A stretch of 64,000 bases of DNA from Hymenopus coronatus (GCA_030762935.1 CM060900.1:109582620-109646619), one strand, 5' to 3'. Shown: positions 33,996 through 47,420, counted from the first letter of the stretch. Translations and numbers: made by a program. The notes: generated by a model not told the origin, from the sequence alone.

Positions 33996-34466
33996 CCGGC
34001 TTACCAATTATGCGAAAGTCATTCAGAACGAAGAGATCTTCAGGGGCTATTCCAAAGAAATCCACTATATTAATTTTATTTAAATGTCTTTAATATATTT
34101 AATATATGACATTTTAATCAAATTCCTTAGAGATATTTTTAAGAAAATCGAAAACTCTGAACATTCTTCCATGTAAAGAGCAGTTTGTGGTAAGGGGATT
34201 TTCTTGGAAATCGTGTCGCATCCTTGGAAGATACTAAACTTAAATACGTTTGTTATGTAACCGGCTTTTCGTTTGAATTATGCTGCTCGCACACACACGT
34301 AAACACCCACACATACACACACCTTCTTCTCAAAATGCTCGTTTTTTAATTCAGGAGTCTGCATCAACATGTTATTTCCGGTGATATCTCGCTATCGAAT
34401 TTGTGGCTGAAATGCAACACCTAGTCTATCCGCCATATACATGTACATACGCACTAGAGAGTGCAA

Positions 34467-35323
34467 AAATATCTCATGTGTTCTATTCACACAACTTTCT
34501 CTAGCTATTCCAAATACAAACTATTCTTAAAAAACATTTTTGTCCACATCATTGTAATGGAGATAAACTTTAGCAGAATTGGACTTGTAACTTGCTTCCT
34601 TGTAAGAATAGGTGAAATAAGGGAATGCATTAGGTTAAAACGATAGTGAAACATTTTAAAAGCTGGTCGCTATGTGATACAATTGAAAGATCGGTTCGCT
34701 TTGCATAGTCCCGCTTGAGAAAAGTTTGGTAGTTTAAAATTGAAACCAACAAAAAGGAATATCTCGAAACCCGTCAACTCTAAAAGAAAAACGTATATGT
34801 CAAAGTATGTGCTTTATTGAGATCTACATGTTGTGCTTATTAAGTTTTTGTCTATCTCTTATGGTTTAATCAAAATTATGCAAAATTCTGCAAAATCCAA
34901 CCAAAATTAAGAGGTCTCCAGAGGCTATTCCCTGAAAATTCAAATATACATTTTATTTGTGATGTGAGCATATTTAACATATGGTATTTTAATCAAAATC
35001 GTTACAGCCATTTTTGAGTAAAACAATATTTTCAAAAAAATATCCATGCAGTGTTTCTTTCTGAAAATCTTTTGTCGAATCCTTGGAAGATACAAAACAT
35101 AAATACCAAGTTTCGTTTTTAACGGTCTTTTCCTTTTTGAGCTACCTTGTCCAAAGGCGCACACACAAACGTACCTTTTTATAAAAATGTTTATTTTTCT
35201 GGATTCGGGGAACATCAAAACATATTTCCGGTGAAATCGTGACATCGAATTTCTTTCTAAATGCAATGCCTTCTCCAACTACTATGTGCATTGCACGTAC
35301 ATATGTGCTAGAGAAAATAAAGA
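34467..35323 (-). repeat. R1 repeat, complete unit, tandem partner
   Basis: Begins TCTCATGTGTTCTATTCACA immediately after the previous unit's hairpin and ends ATATGTGCTAGAGAAAAT. Unit length is about 857 bp, with no SINE insertion. Confidence 0.85.
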
Positions 35324-35329
35324 ACGAAA

Positions 35330-35640
35330 AATGATTGAGTTCAGTATTTTCTAATGATGCTACACGAAGATTTTGAAGAAAACTGCCCACCCCAAACTAC
35401 TCTTCACGTGGAACATTTTGCCAAATTTATTTCACCAAAAATACTATTGATTTCATTAAAAAAAAAGAGCATATATTTAAGATATTTACATGAAAAATAA
35501 AAGGTATATCTTGAATTTTCTGGGAATAACCTAACTCCTCTTCCTTGGAAGAAACTTTCTATGATCTTGTAATAACTGTAAAACTTTAAGCAGTAGTCAA
35601 AACATATAAGTACACAAAACATTTGCCTATCTCTCTTAAA
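35330..35640 (+). repeat. R1 internal fragment
   Basis: Matches from GATGCTACACGAAGATTTTG through AAGATATTTACATGAAAAAT to the ACATATAAG region; both unit ends are missing. Confidence 0.65.
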
Positions 35641-36137
35641 AACACAAAATTAATTTCAAATAACTATTTGTGTGATATAAGGCATTTCCGAGACGTAGTT
35701 CGACTAATTTTAGATCGTCATTCTTTTAGTCCTGTGATATTCATTTGTGGAAGGAGTATGGAATTTCAAGGACATCATATAGCCTCCAGTTCTAAGCATT
35801 TGCCTATCGTTTCTTCCTTTGTATCTGTAACGAAGTCCACAAATGATTTTTTCCATAAATATCTAATATACTTTCCCCACCCTCTACCGTTTATTACGAA
35901 AACTTATTTTATTCTCTACTTAGAATTTTTGGCTGAATGCCATGCCTACTTCTCTACCTACTTGTGTGCGTGGTAGCGAAAGTAATAAGCCCCAGTAAGA
36001 ATGGTTAGTACACACACTAGCAAACGACAGAGGGTGGAAAATATCATGTGAAGTAACCTCAATTTTAATTGTCCCTTCTGCTTCGTGTTGTACAGCTTTG
36101 GTACATACATATCGATTTTAATCCTTGGTTATTAGCT
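35641..36137. other. mostly unassigned, with an R1 end remnant
   Basis: A 117-codon plus-strand frame (35623-35976) has no motif. Its 3' part, 35896-35985, matches the reversed R1 end (TAGAATTTTTGGCTGAATGC, TACTTCTCTACC), so the frame is not a gene. Confidence 0.5.
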
Positions 36138-36324
36138 TTTCTGGCACGTATGTACAGCATACATAGTAGGTAGAAAAGATATTGTATTCCCCCCAAAAAT
36201 CGATACCGAAATTTCACCAGAAATACACGTTTTGAGAAGATCTGAATCCACCCAAAGAAGCATCTTTAGAAAAAAGTCAGTGTGTGTGTGTAAGTTTAGC
36301 ATCTTCCAGGGATGCAACAAGAAG

Positions 36325-36357
<33 letters not shown>

Positions 36358-36955
36358 CAAACTACCCTTTACATGGAACATTTTTCGAAATTTTCGATTT
36401 TCTCAAAAATCAGCCTAATGATTTTTATGAAAATGTCAAACATATTTACATGGCAAATAAAATGTATATCCCGAATTTTTTGGCAATAGCCCGTGAAGTC
36501 CTCTTCATTCTGAAAGAGCTCTGTCTAACTAGTCAACCATAAGGAAGACAAAAACTTACTACATATTAAATGTAGATCTCGTTAAAAAAAGAACACAATT
36601 TATGTCATACAGCATTTTGTAGAGCTAACTATTTTAAGGATTTTTTGTTTGTTTGCTATTGGTTTTAAAATTTTCAATTTTAGATTTTTCTCAAATGTGA
36701 AGTCGTTATTGTCTTTTTTATCCTTGTCAAGCAAATTAGAAGGGAATTTCAGTTGCATCGTATTTATTATTTATTTAACTACCATTTTAGCCTAGTGTGT
36801 TGCCTTATTTCCCCCCTACTTAAGAAGGAACTAATATAGCTATTTCTGCTCACATTTATCTCGATTACCACCAATTGGAGAGAAGAATAGGCGTTTGCAA
36901 GAATAATTTGTTGCAGAATAGGCGGAGAAGGTCATGTGAATGTAACACAATACTT
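36138..36955 (+). repeat. R1 repeat, complete unit with A tract
   Basis: Starts TTTCTGGCACGTATGTACAG and ends GAGAAGGTCATGTGAATG. A28 at 36328-36355 replaces the segment before CCCAAACTACCCTTTACATG. Confidence 0.8.
36328..36355. repeat. A28 homopolymer inside R1
   Basis: Replaces the usual TTCAAGAAAATCCCCC segment of the unit. Confidence 0.9.
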
Positions 36956-38142
36956 TTTTTGGACTTACATCCCTTTCTCCAGGCACCGGACGATTTAATA
37001 ATTGTATTAGCCTCATCAGTTTCAGAGACAAAGCATTAAAACTAAATATATAATGCAGCTTCACAAAGGATTAAGTTTGAAATACGGACCCTCCAGACCA
37101 CAACACTATTTACATATTGCTTGATTGTCCACTCAACCGTGCTTTCAGATCTATGCTAATTTATTGCTTTTAAGCCTTCTTCTCCAACTGTATGCTTTTC
37201 CAACATTAGGCAAGGGAAGTAATGCAGTCGGGACGGATTTCTAAGCCTTGTGCTGCTTTTCCTCACAGTGTTTTAATCTTTTACAGTAGTATAAAGAAGT
37301 TTTATAGCAGTCAGATGAAAATAAAAGGTTTTTATTGAGCACATAACAGCATATTTGGATATTTTTGTGCTATGTAGCATATTTATGACAAACCTTAGTG
37401 TCATATTTTGGGCATTTTTCTAAAAAATAATGTTATGATTAGCAGGATAAAGCTCCACTTACGTTGAAATATTTTTCAGTATATTTTTAAACCGCCCGTA
37501 TTTTCTTAGAAATCTATGTAAAATTTCTTTTAATTTTATTTCAGGATGTGTTAAAAATACTTATATTTCTTGGAATGCATACATAATATATAGTTTCAAG
37601 TAGCAAATCGAATTTAACCTCAGTCCTTTGGGAGAAAATATAGACAAAAGCAGTTTGGAGACCTTTGCCACTAAATGTTCCTATCTTGGTTCATCCCATC
37701 TTTATCTCCTTAAAGGCGTTGGCCTTTAACCAAATCTGTGCTATCGTCACAGATTTGGGGACAGTGGAGAAGCCAAAGTAGGAACAGGTTGCTCGTGCCC
37801 AGGTCATTTACGCGGACGGCACTTTGCGATTGCCGCCGCTGCAGACATATAACCTTTTCTTCCGCTTCATGTGTCTCAAAACACTTATACCTACTTCTTT
37901 TCATTCTAGTGTCTATTTTTCTTGCCTAAAATAAAGAGTTCAATCAGTTAAAAACTGCTGTATTACATTCCCAAATTTGTGGAAAAAATACTTTATATTT
38001 GATGTAGTTATCTTATTCTGCAACTTATGGGAAACGAAAGCAAATATTTTGTGTTTTACTGGTCATATTTTAATGGATTTTTCAGACATAAATGTATGCA
38101 TATTTCCTCATTTTAGGCATACAAACCCCCCTACTAATAAAA
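36956..38142. other. unassigned DNA
   Basis: Short frames at 37710-37929 overlap on opposite strands without motifs. No repeat is recognised. Confidence 0.5.
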
Positions 38143-38773
38143 ACTTTAATGTGTTACACTCACATGACTTTCTCTGTTATACAAACAAACTTCTTACAAA
38201 GGATTCTTCTTCTTTCTACACCATGTTAATCGAGATAAGCATTAGCAGAATATACTAATTACTTAGTTCCTTATTAGTAGAAAGGAACTAAAGGAATGCG
38301 CTATGCTAAAGCGATAGTCACATATTTTAAAAATTTTCGTTATGCGATTGTCATTGAAATTCGCTTCTTTGCTCAGCCAGGAGTAGAAAAAAAAAAACAA
38401 AAAAAAAAAAACGAACACTTCCTGTCTAAGAAAACTAAGTAGTTTAAAATTTAAACCGAAAACCATGAACATATTAAAAACGGTCAACTCTACAGCAGAA
38501 ATTCATATGACATAAATTGTGTGTCTTAATGCGATCTACATTTTTCGTGTAGTGTTTGTCTACCTCTTACGGTTTAACCGTCATGCAAAATTCTGCAAAA
38601 GTCAACCAGAATAAAGTGATCTTCAGTTGCTATTACCAGAAAATTCAAAATATACATTTTATTTGTGCTGTGAATAACTTTGATATAGGGTATTTTAATC
38701 AAATCGTTAGAGACATTTTTGAGAAAAACATTTTCAAAACTTTTTCCGTGTAAAGGGTAGTTTGGGGTGAACA
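38143..38773 (-). repeat. R1 repeat, 5'-truncated unit
   Basis: From TGTGTTACACTCACATGACT to CGTGTAAAGGGTAGTTTGGG. An A-rich tract (38388-38411) lies at the position of the T30 tract in the copy at 11117. Confidence 0.8.
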
Positions 38774-39007
38774 GAGAATGTGAAATTGAGAATAGATGCA
38801 CTTGCAAAATGCATGGATCCCAATGTTAAATATACAGTATGTTTGTCCACTCGCTAAAGGCATTGTACCGGGAGAGTGGAGAGGAAGGGGCAAGCAAAGT
38901 CTTACTCCTTGGAAATAAGTTTATTAAGATTCTGGATAGACAGTAAAGACAATTTAGTTTGTTGCTGTATGACCATAAATTGGACTCTTATGACCAAAGA
39001 AGATCAT

Positions 39008-39242
39008 GATTTTTTTTCTGGTATTTAACGCCAGCTTTTACTACCATGGTACAGCAGCAATGACACTGATGATATATGGAATAAAGATGGAGCACCAGAG
39101 GAATGCGATGGCGGAAGAAACCGGAGAAAACACTCCCTACGTCGCTTTCTCCACCACAAATCCCACAGGCGGTCTTCTGGGATCAAAACCGGGCCGCTTC
39201 GGTGAGAGGTGAGTGGTGTAAACATTCTGCCAAGACGCGGTC
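39008..39242 (-). mobile_element. tRNA-derived SINE, group S4
   Basis: The minus strand holds an altered A box, B box CGGTTTTGATCCCAG, then GACCGCCTGTGGGATTTGTG, TTTTCTCCGGTTTC, and ends GGTAGTAAAAGCTGGCGTTA followed by a T8 run on the plus strand. Confidence 0.75.
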
Positions 39243-39764
39243 GCTTATGATATAATACAGCATTAAAAGCTTTATCTAATCTGTTTGAGCCTTCAAGGCT
39301 AGTTATTAGTAATAGTTAAAATAAGGCAATGATAGCATTTAATAAACGAAATGCATTTAAAACTAGTTGTATTAATTCTGATTTGCTTCTTTGTTACAAA
39401 GAACTTTGTGCAATTCTTGAACAGCTAATCCATGGTGGACACGGTAAATAAATCATTTGTAGCAGCGGCATTCTTTTATTGAAAGCAAAAATTGAGTCTT
39501 ACCACGTTTTCTGCGAAAAGTTTCTTCAGTGCCTTTAGATAATGATAACAGATGCTAACATCGAGAGATTTCTCTCTATGCATAACTTGGTTGTAATAGA
39601 ACAACTATCAAAAACGAAAAACTTGTAAGTTGTAGTTTGGTGATGTCTGAATGTGATACTTGATTCTATTCATTACACTGATTTGAAATTAAATGCTTTG
39701 AACTTGGAAATAAGGTGCTTTATCATTAAAGTTACTTTAACTACCCGTTTTTGTGTTATTTTTA
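39243..39764. other. unassigned AT-rich DNA
   Basis: Nothing recognised. Confidence 0.5.
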
Positions 39765-39976
39765 CAGCGTTTAAGCTCACTTTTACTACATATGGTACCG
39801 CAGGCGATGACACATGAAATGAATATGGAGCGCCGGTGGAAAGGGATGGCGGGGAAAACCGGAGAAAACCCGCCCATGCGACGCTTTGTCCACCACAAAT
39901 CCCACATGCGGTCGCCTGGGAACGAACGGCCATGGCGAGGGGCAAGTTGTCTAACCGCTCGGCCACGGCGTTGCCT
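39765..39976 (-). mobile_element. tRNA-derived SINE, group S4, best preserved head
   Basis: The minus strand starts GGCAACGCCGTGGCCGAGCG with GTTAGAC of a Leu/Ser-type A box. The body includes GACCGCATGTGGGATTTGTG and GGTTTTCTCCGGTTTTCCCC, and it ends GTAGTAAAAGTGAGCTTAAA. Confidence 0.8.
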
Positions 39977-40854
39977 TTAGTTACCTGTCAATTTTTATTT
40001 CTGTCATGTCATTAGTAATTAATTCTACTCGATAACTATGGCGAAATTAATGTGAATTTGTGTAGAATATTTAACACATACTATTTGATAATTAAAATTG
40101 TTAATGCCAGTTTTCAAATTAATATTCAAAACAAAATCTTCCCTCTAATTTTTACGATGACGCAGTTATTCTCTGCCACAGTGAATGGATATACACAATA
40201 AATAATGCAGTAAATATAAAGCTTACAACACCTTCACCTTTTTGTAGACTTTTTGGCCACCTTTAAATATTCTTTAGCAACCCACTGGCGACTTTCCTGC
40301 ACCAATACAATGGCAAAGCTGTTCGTGTTTTGGCAACACTGCTTCTGGTTATATTACCATGTGCGAGGAAAGTCGCGTTGTTGTACACGAAAACACATGT
40401 AAAATGTTTAGTACCAAAGGCACCAATAACAGTTTTACGATCTCGTCGTATTACAAACCACCAGCGACAGTTATGCTGGAGGAAGCTAAGATGATGCATG
40501 GCTCAACAGTGGTTGGAAAACAGCTCAGGGTAGCGACTTCCTTTAAACTTGCCTTGGCTAGAAGAACAGGAGAATGCAATTCAAAGCCGTTTGTTAATTA
40601 GGAAGTAAACTATGTGGAGGAATGATAGTTATTTACCGCCAAAACCTAAGAGAACGACAATAAAACACGTCAACCGCACCACAGGTATTTCAGAAGGTAA
40701 CTGTCTCAACATCTAGGAATATTAAATTAATATAGAAATGCCCTATAGTGTTATCTTTAATTATGGGAATTCCCTCAAGTATTGCTGTACAAAAATATTC
40801 AGCTTATCTAATGCAGTACTTCCTCAAACACAGCAAGGCTTAATTATATAGGCT
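39977..40854. other. unassigned DNA
   Basis: Frames of 78-80 codons at 40263-40601 overlap on opposite strands and have no motif. Confidence 0.5.
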
Positions 40855-42051
40855 AATTGCTCGAAATCGAAAATAGCGTTAAATACAAAACTTGATATAT
40901 AAGTTTAGTGTCTTCCAAGGATGCGCAAAATTAGCTTCATGAAAATCCCTCCATCCCAAAATACCCTTTATGCTGGCAAATGTTTGTAATCTTTTCCTTT
41001 CTTAAAAATGGCTATAACAACTTTGATTAACATACTGTATATTAAAGATATTTACGTAACAAAATGAATATCCTGAATTTTCTGGAAATAGCCTCTGAAG
41101 ACCTCTTCATCCTGGATGAATTTTGCGTCACGGGTAAACCGTGACAGATAGACAAAAATATACCACACAATATTTCGTTAAAACAAAATAATAAATTTAT
41201 GATTATATATAAACATAAATTTTGTGTTTTAACGAATTATACTATATATATAAAAGAGGGGAGAGAGAGAGTTAACCATTTTTAAGATATTTCCTAAAAT
41301 CACCAATACTATTGAGTTTTCTTAAATGATAAGTCGCTACTCTATTATCTTCATCCTGGTAATGCAAAGAGAAGGGAATTCAATTACATCACTTAGCGAT
41401 CTGCTTTTAAAAGATTTGACTATGGCTTTAGCCTAGTGTATCCCTTTATTTCCTTTCTACTTATACGAGTAAGGAACTAAGACTAAGCAGAAGAGCATTT
41501 CTACTAATCCTTATCTTGATCAGCATGAAGTAGATAGAGGGATAAGCTTTCGTAACAAAAGTTTGCTACAGAATGGATGGGAAAATAATGTGAATGGAAC
41601 ACATTAGGTGTTTACTTTCTCTTGCATGCATAGTAGGAATATATTTTATTCCATCCAAAAGTTCGATACCACGATTTCATTGGAAATATATGTTTTAAGG
41701 TCTCGTGAATCCATAAAAAGCATTTTTAGAAAAAGGTCCTTGTGTGGGTCTGTCTGTGTATGGGCAGAAAAATACAAAAACCAAAAGTTCGTTGAGTACC
41801 AAGCTTGGTATTTAAGTTAAATATTTCCCAAAGGTGTAAACACAAGATTTTCAAGAAGATCCGTTATTCCAAACTACTCTTTACATGGAAAAAATATTCG
41901 AAAAGCTTTACTTTCTAAAAATGGCTAAAGATTTTGATTAAAGTACCGTGTATAAAGATATTTGCACGACAAACATGTATATTTTGAATTTCCTGATAAT
42001 AGCCTTTGTGGCCCTCTTTATTCTGGATGGCTTTTGCATAACTGGTAAAGT

Positions 42052-42100
<49 letters not shown>

Positions 42101-43310
42101 AAGACAAAATATGCAGATCTCGTCAAAAAACTCCATTTAATGCCTTATGCATTTTATTTTGGAGCTATTTTCGAGATATTCGTTGTTATTGGTTTCGATT
42201 TTAAAATATTTTCACTTTTCTCAAACAGGAAGGCATTCGTGTTTCTTTTGTTTTACTCTTGACCATGCAAAATGACCGTATTTCAATGATGATCGCATAG
42301 CAGCATAGCAACAGGTTTTAAAAGATTTGCCTATCGCTTTAGGTTAATGTACTCTCTTAGTTCCTATAGACTAACATACAAGGAACTAAGCAAGCCCATT
42401 ATGCTAATGTTTATCTCGATTAGCACGAAGGTAGAAAAGCTATGTGAATGGAACGAATCAGATTTTTACTTTCACTACAACTACTATGTTAAATATGTAG
42501 TTGGTAGGGAAGGTATTGTATTCCACCTAAAAATTCGATGTCGATATTTCACCGAAAATACGTGATTTAGGGTCCCCTGTATATATATAAGAAGCAATTT
42601 TAGAAAAGGTCCGTGTGAATGTGTGTGTCCGTATTGTCTTTGAGAACGATAATTCATAAACGAAAAGTTGGTAAAATACCAACTTGATATTTATATTTAA
42701 TATCATTCAAGGATGCAACACGAATTTTTTTAGAAAAATCCCCCAAACTCAAACAACACTTGACATGGGAAAACTTTTGAACATTTTGATTTTCTCAAAA
42801 TGGCTCAACAATTTTTATTAAAATACTGTATATTAAAGATGACAAATAAAATATATATCTTGAATTTTCTAGGAATTGCCTCTGAAGACATCCTCATTCT
42901 GGATGACACTTGTATAACTCGTAAATCGTAAGAGAGGGGAAGAGTTACATATAGAAAACGTAGTTCTCATTAAAACACACCATTCATGTCATATGCATTT
43001 TTTTCGTGGAGTTGGCCATTTCTGAGATATTGCTCATTATTGGTTTCAGTTTTAAAATACGAAAAGCTTTTCTCACACGGAAATTTGTCAACTCCTGGCC
43101 GTGAAAAGGAATGAATTCCAGTCGCATAGCAACTAGCTGTTAAAATATTTGACTATCGCTTTAGACTAGTACACTTTTCTCTAGTTACAAGTAATAAACC
43201 AAATTCCGCTAATGTTTATCTCGATTGGTATGAAGAAAAAGCTTTTATCAATAATTTGTTACCGAGATGTAGAGGAAGTAACGTAAATTAAATACACCAG
43301 AGTTTTTATT
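40855..43310 (+). repeat. R1 tandem array of three units
   Basis: Unit 1 (40855-41610) lacks its first part. Units 2 (41611-42462, 852 bp) and 3 (42463-43310, 848 bp) are complete. Each junction reads from GTGAATGGAAC...TC/AG directly into TTTACTTTCTC or TTTTACTTTCACTAC, a border hairpin, then TATTCCA/TATTCCACC of the next unit. A (GA)n tract at 42057-42095 is in unit 2 only. Confidence 0.85.
42057..42095. repeat. (GA)n microsatellite inside R1
   Basis: Expands the AAGAGATAGACAA block of the unit. Confidence 0.95.
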
Positions 43311-44188
43311 TCGTAGTGAATAAATCAAATTTGGGTCAGCCCAATAAAGGCAAAAGTCAGTAAACCGAAACACTCATGTTGCATCTGAGGTACTATGGAG
43401 AATTCCAGAATGTATCTTTAAATTAATTTGTGAATGTCAATTGATATATCCATGAAGTAATATGATAATGTATCAATAAATATAATACTTATAAGTATTC
43501 ATGTTAGCATCGCATTTCAATTTACGCTGAGAGTCTGTAACACATGAAAGTCGAAATGAAAACGATTTATGCCATAAAGCAGGATGCACTCGAGTGAAAA
43601 CGATACCACGACAGGGTGATAAAAGAAAGGCGATAAAACTGGCAGAATAGATGGCACGTCTAAATCCAAACTACTTCTACCCTGGATTGTTCACTTGACG
43701 TACGAGTGAAACTAGCCCCTTGAGCTTGTGTCAAGTCCTCCCCAAAGAGTCAGTATCGTCTACCCATTTAATACTTTCTAAATGAGATTAAATGTTCACG
43801 AATTTTAATAAAATGCAGGAATGATACCGTTGTTCATAATTTATTCGCATATCCAAATTATAGGTGTCATAAAAAGCTTATAAGTTCTTTAACAACTCTT
43901 TAAAACTTCCGAAAAAGGAAAATCCTAGACTATAACATGAACTTAAAAAGGCCTAAAAACTGAGCCCTTCTCATACATCATTAGCAATATTTCAATTTGA
44001 ATATCCGAAATCATAAAATGCCAGTTTTTCCCCTTAAATCTCATTTACTACTTGTATGGATACACTATATTACTCAACTAAGAGAGAATAATGTTAGAAA
44101 TTAGTACATTAACATCAAAACTTGTCAGATCAAGTCTACTAACCACATGGGTTAATGTAAATCCATTGCCACATAAATTTACATGTAA
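43311..44188. other. unassigned AT-rich DNA
   Basis: Nothing recognised. Confidence 0.5.
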
Positions 44189-45046
44189 TTTTTACTTTCT
44201 CTAGTATGTATGTACATACAATGTACATAGTACCTAGAGAATGTAGATAATGTATTCCATCCAAAAATTCGATTTCGTGATTTCACCACAAATATGTTTT
44301 GAGGTCCTCTGGGTCATAAAAAAGTAGTTTTAGAAAGCAGGTCCGTGTGTGCGCGCGCGTATATCTGTGGATAGCATAGCTCAAAAACGGAAAAACCGTT
44401 AAATACCAAACTTGGCATTCCTATGCATATCCTCCAAAGATGCGACAGAAAGATTTTCGTGAAAATACCCTCAACACGGCCTATCGTTTACATTGAGCAA
44501 TTTTTCAAAATTCAGTTTTTCTCAAAGCTCCAACTTTTGATTAAAATATCGTATATTTAAATAAAAAATAAATTGTATATTTTGAATTTTCTGGGAATAG
44601 TCTCTGAGCTCTTTATTATGGACGAGTTTTGCAGAATTTTGCATAACGGTTAAACAGCAAGACAAACAAAACTTGCTGCAAAAAATGAATAACTTGTTAA
44701 GACACATCATTTATATCATATACGTTTTTCAGGTAGAGTTGGCCGTTTTCGAGATATTCCGTGGTAATGGTTTCAATTTTAAACTACCAATTTTTCTCAA
44801 AAGGGGACCATGTAAAGCGAAGCGAACCTCAATTGTCTCACACAGCGACCAGCTTTTAAAAGATTTGATTATCGCTTTAGCCTAATGTAATTATTTCCCT
44901 TCTACTAACAAGGAAACAAGTAAAAGTACCAATTCTGCTAATGTTTATTTCAATTAGCATGACGTAGATAAAATAATAACCTTTTATAGTAACAGTCTGT
45001 ATATGGAACAGCTAGAGAAGTTTACGTGAATGGAACACAAATTCTC
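44189..45046 (+). repeat. R1 repeat, complete unit
   Basis: Starts TTTTTACTTTCTCTAGTATG with a long hairpin around ATGTACATACAATGTACAT and ends CTAGAGAAGTTTACGTGAAT. The CA/TG position shows only GTGTGTGCGCGCGCG. Confidence 0.85.
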
Positions 45047-45510
45047 TTCATGAAAGTGTTCAAACAAAAACAGGCACCATCACTGATAACCTATTCCTAT
45101 TAAGAGCGTGAGTCCACCAAAGAGTTTTCACAATTTATTTTCAATTTACGCGTACTGTATTACTCTGAATTACAATCAAAGAAAACGTATTAAATGGTAC
45201 GATATCTCACATTATTCTATAATAAAGCAAAGAGAGGATGCCGAGTTTTAAAATATCGAAAACAAATTCAGGATCCTTCATAGGAGTTAATATATTGTAA
45301 CGACATCGCTGTTCATCCAACACAGAACCACTATTCTGTTTCAATTTATGCATCAAGGATCAGTCGCCCACCTTGAGCAGGTTATAATGTTCACGCTAAC
45401 TGGATTCTACTGCATTCGCTCAGTAAACTGTTTTTCTCCTTACATACGTTGTTAGTAATCACGTTTGCTGTTTATATCAGTCGCCTACGTATCAACGGAT
45501 ATACACTACT
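45047..45510. other. unassigned DNA
   Basis: Nothing recognised. Confidence 0.5.
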
Positions 45511-46225
45511 GAAAAAATCTGATGTGTACCATTCACATGACTTTCTCCATATCCCTGCAACAAATAATTCTTAAAAAGCTTATACTTCTATTTACTTTAT
45601 GCTAATCAGAAAAAATTAGCAGAAATAGTCTTATTACTCGCTTCCTTGTAAGTAGAAGCGAAATAAGGGACAACCGTAGGTTAAAGTGATAGTCAAAAGC
45701 TGGTTGCTTTGTCAATGAAGTTCCTTTGTTTATATGGATAGGAGTTGACAAGTTCCTGTATGAGAAAAGTATACGTTTTTCATAGCAGAAACCAAAAATA
45801 AGTGATGTCACAAAAACGACGAACACCACGAAAAAAATGTATATAATATAAATTGTGTGCTTTAAAGTGCTCTACATTTTTTGTGTAGTAATTTTTTGTC
45901 CATCTCTTACGGTTTAGCAGTCATTCAAAATTTAGTAAAATTCATCCAGAATAAACTACTCTTCAGAGGCTATTCCCAGAAAATTCAAGATATACATTTC
46001 ATTTGTTAGTTAAATATGTTTAATAGACGAAATTTTAATCAAAATCGTTAGCCATTTTTGAGAAAATCAAAATTTTCGAAAAAAGTTCCATGTAAAGGGT
46101 AGTTGGGGGTGGGGGGATTTTTCTCAAAATCTTCGTGTCGCATCCCTGGAAGATACTAAACTTAAATACCAAGTTTGGTATTTTACAGACTTTTCGTTTT
46201 TGAGTTATCGTGTTCACAGACACAC

Positions 46226-46270
<45 letters not shown>

Positions 46271-46410
46271 CCTTTTTGTGAAAATGCTTTTTTTGGATAC
46301 TGGGGACCCTAAAACATATATTTCCGGTGAAATCATGGTATCGAATTTTTGGTGGCGTGCAATACTTTCTCTATACACTACGTACATAGTGCGTATGGAG
46401 AAAGTAAAAA
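45511..46410 (-). repeat. R1 repeat, complete unit with CA expansion
   Basis: From ATCTGATGTGTACCATTCAC to GGAGAAAGTAAAAATT. The border hairpin at 46363-46406 has arms TACTTTCTC / GAGAAAGTA and CACTA / TAGTG around CGTACA. Confidence 0.85.
46228..46267. repeat. (AC)n microsatellite inside R1
   Basis: Follows TGTTCACAGACACACGG, the usual R1 context of CA tracts. Confidence 0.95.
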
Positions 46411-46517
46411 TTGTACATTCACAGTTGCTCCAAATTTCAACACTCAATAGGTATCGTTACGATGAGTTTGAGAGATAGCTTGCCATAGGGGAATGGCGTA
46501 AACGTTACCGGCGTTAT

Positions 46518-47420
46518 CTGACGTGTTGCACTCATGTATAAAACTTTCCTAAAAGGCTTATTCTTCTATTTCACGCTAATAGAGTTAACATTTGCAGGAG
46601 TTGTCTTATTGCACATTTTCTTGTAGGTGTAAAACGGGATTAGGTAAGCGAGTAAGCTTTTTAAGAGCGGGTCGCCATGTGAATTATCAGAAATTCTGTT
46701 CTCTTTGCAGGCGCAAGGAAGAACGAAAGAGAAAAAAAGGGAGTAACTTTGCAACTTTACACTTTTGTCAAATGAGGAGAAAATTCAACTCAATGAGTAT
46801 CAGAAATTAACTGAAAAAACAGCAAACAAATAAACAAGTGGTGTGCTTAAACGGTATCACAATTTTCGGTGTGGCAAATTTTATCTATCCCTTAAGGTTT
46901 GCATATAACGCAAACGTCATTCAGAATGAAATGGGCCTGAGAGGTTATTCCTGGAAAATGTTTACACTTCAACTGTCTTTAAAATATCTTAAACATATTT
47001 TTATTTTAACAAAAATATTTTGGGCAGATTTTGAGAAAATAAAAGATTTGAAACAAACTTCCATGTAAAGCATACTTTGAGGTGTGGGATTTTCTTCACA
47101 ATCTTTGTGTCGCATTCTTGGAAGATGACGTAGGTACATAAATACAGAGTTTTGTTTTTAACCGGCTTTTCATTCACATAGGACCATTTTCTAAAAATAC
47201 TTTTGTTTGGGTTCAGGAAACCTCAAAAAGTTTTCCCAAGAAATCTTGACATCAAATTCTTGACTAGAATATATTCCCCTACTTACTATACGTAGTTAGA
47301 ACATAACAATGTTTGGGGGGGGGGGTAAGGGGAGTGGAACATAATTCCATTGAAATCTCAATATTGAATGTTTAAGTGGAACATAATATTTCTCCTACTT
47401 ACAATACGAGTTGAAAAACT
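46518..47420 (-). repeat. R1 repeat, divergent, with terminal duplication
   Basis: Starts TGACGTGTTGCACTCATGTA. The terminal segment (AGAAATCTTGACATCAAATT, then TTCCCCTACTTACTATACG) is followed by a second diverged copy (TGAAATCTCAATATTGAATG, TTTCTCCTACTTACAATACG), separated by a G10 run at 47317. Confidence 0.7.

Larger units (their letters stand above)
33301..34466 (-). repeat. R1 repeat, complete unit carrying an S3 SINE and a TC tract
   Basis: Runs from TCTTGTGTGCTCCATTCACA to CGCACTAGAGAGTGCAAAAA. The S3 SINE splits it after TTATCAGAAAC. A (TC)n tract at 33964-33992 sits in the block where other copies read TGTCTATCTCTTACGG. The next unit follows head to tail. Confidence 0.85.

Noticed and set aside
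35623..35976. 117-codon frame as a gene
   Set aside because: No motif, and its end is made of reversed R1 sequence.
40855..43310. CRISPR-like array
   Set aside because: The repeating units are about 850 bp with no short spacer pattern, and the genome is eukaryotic.
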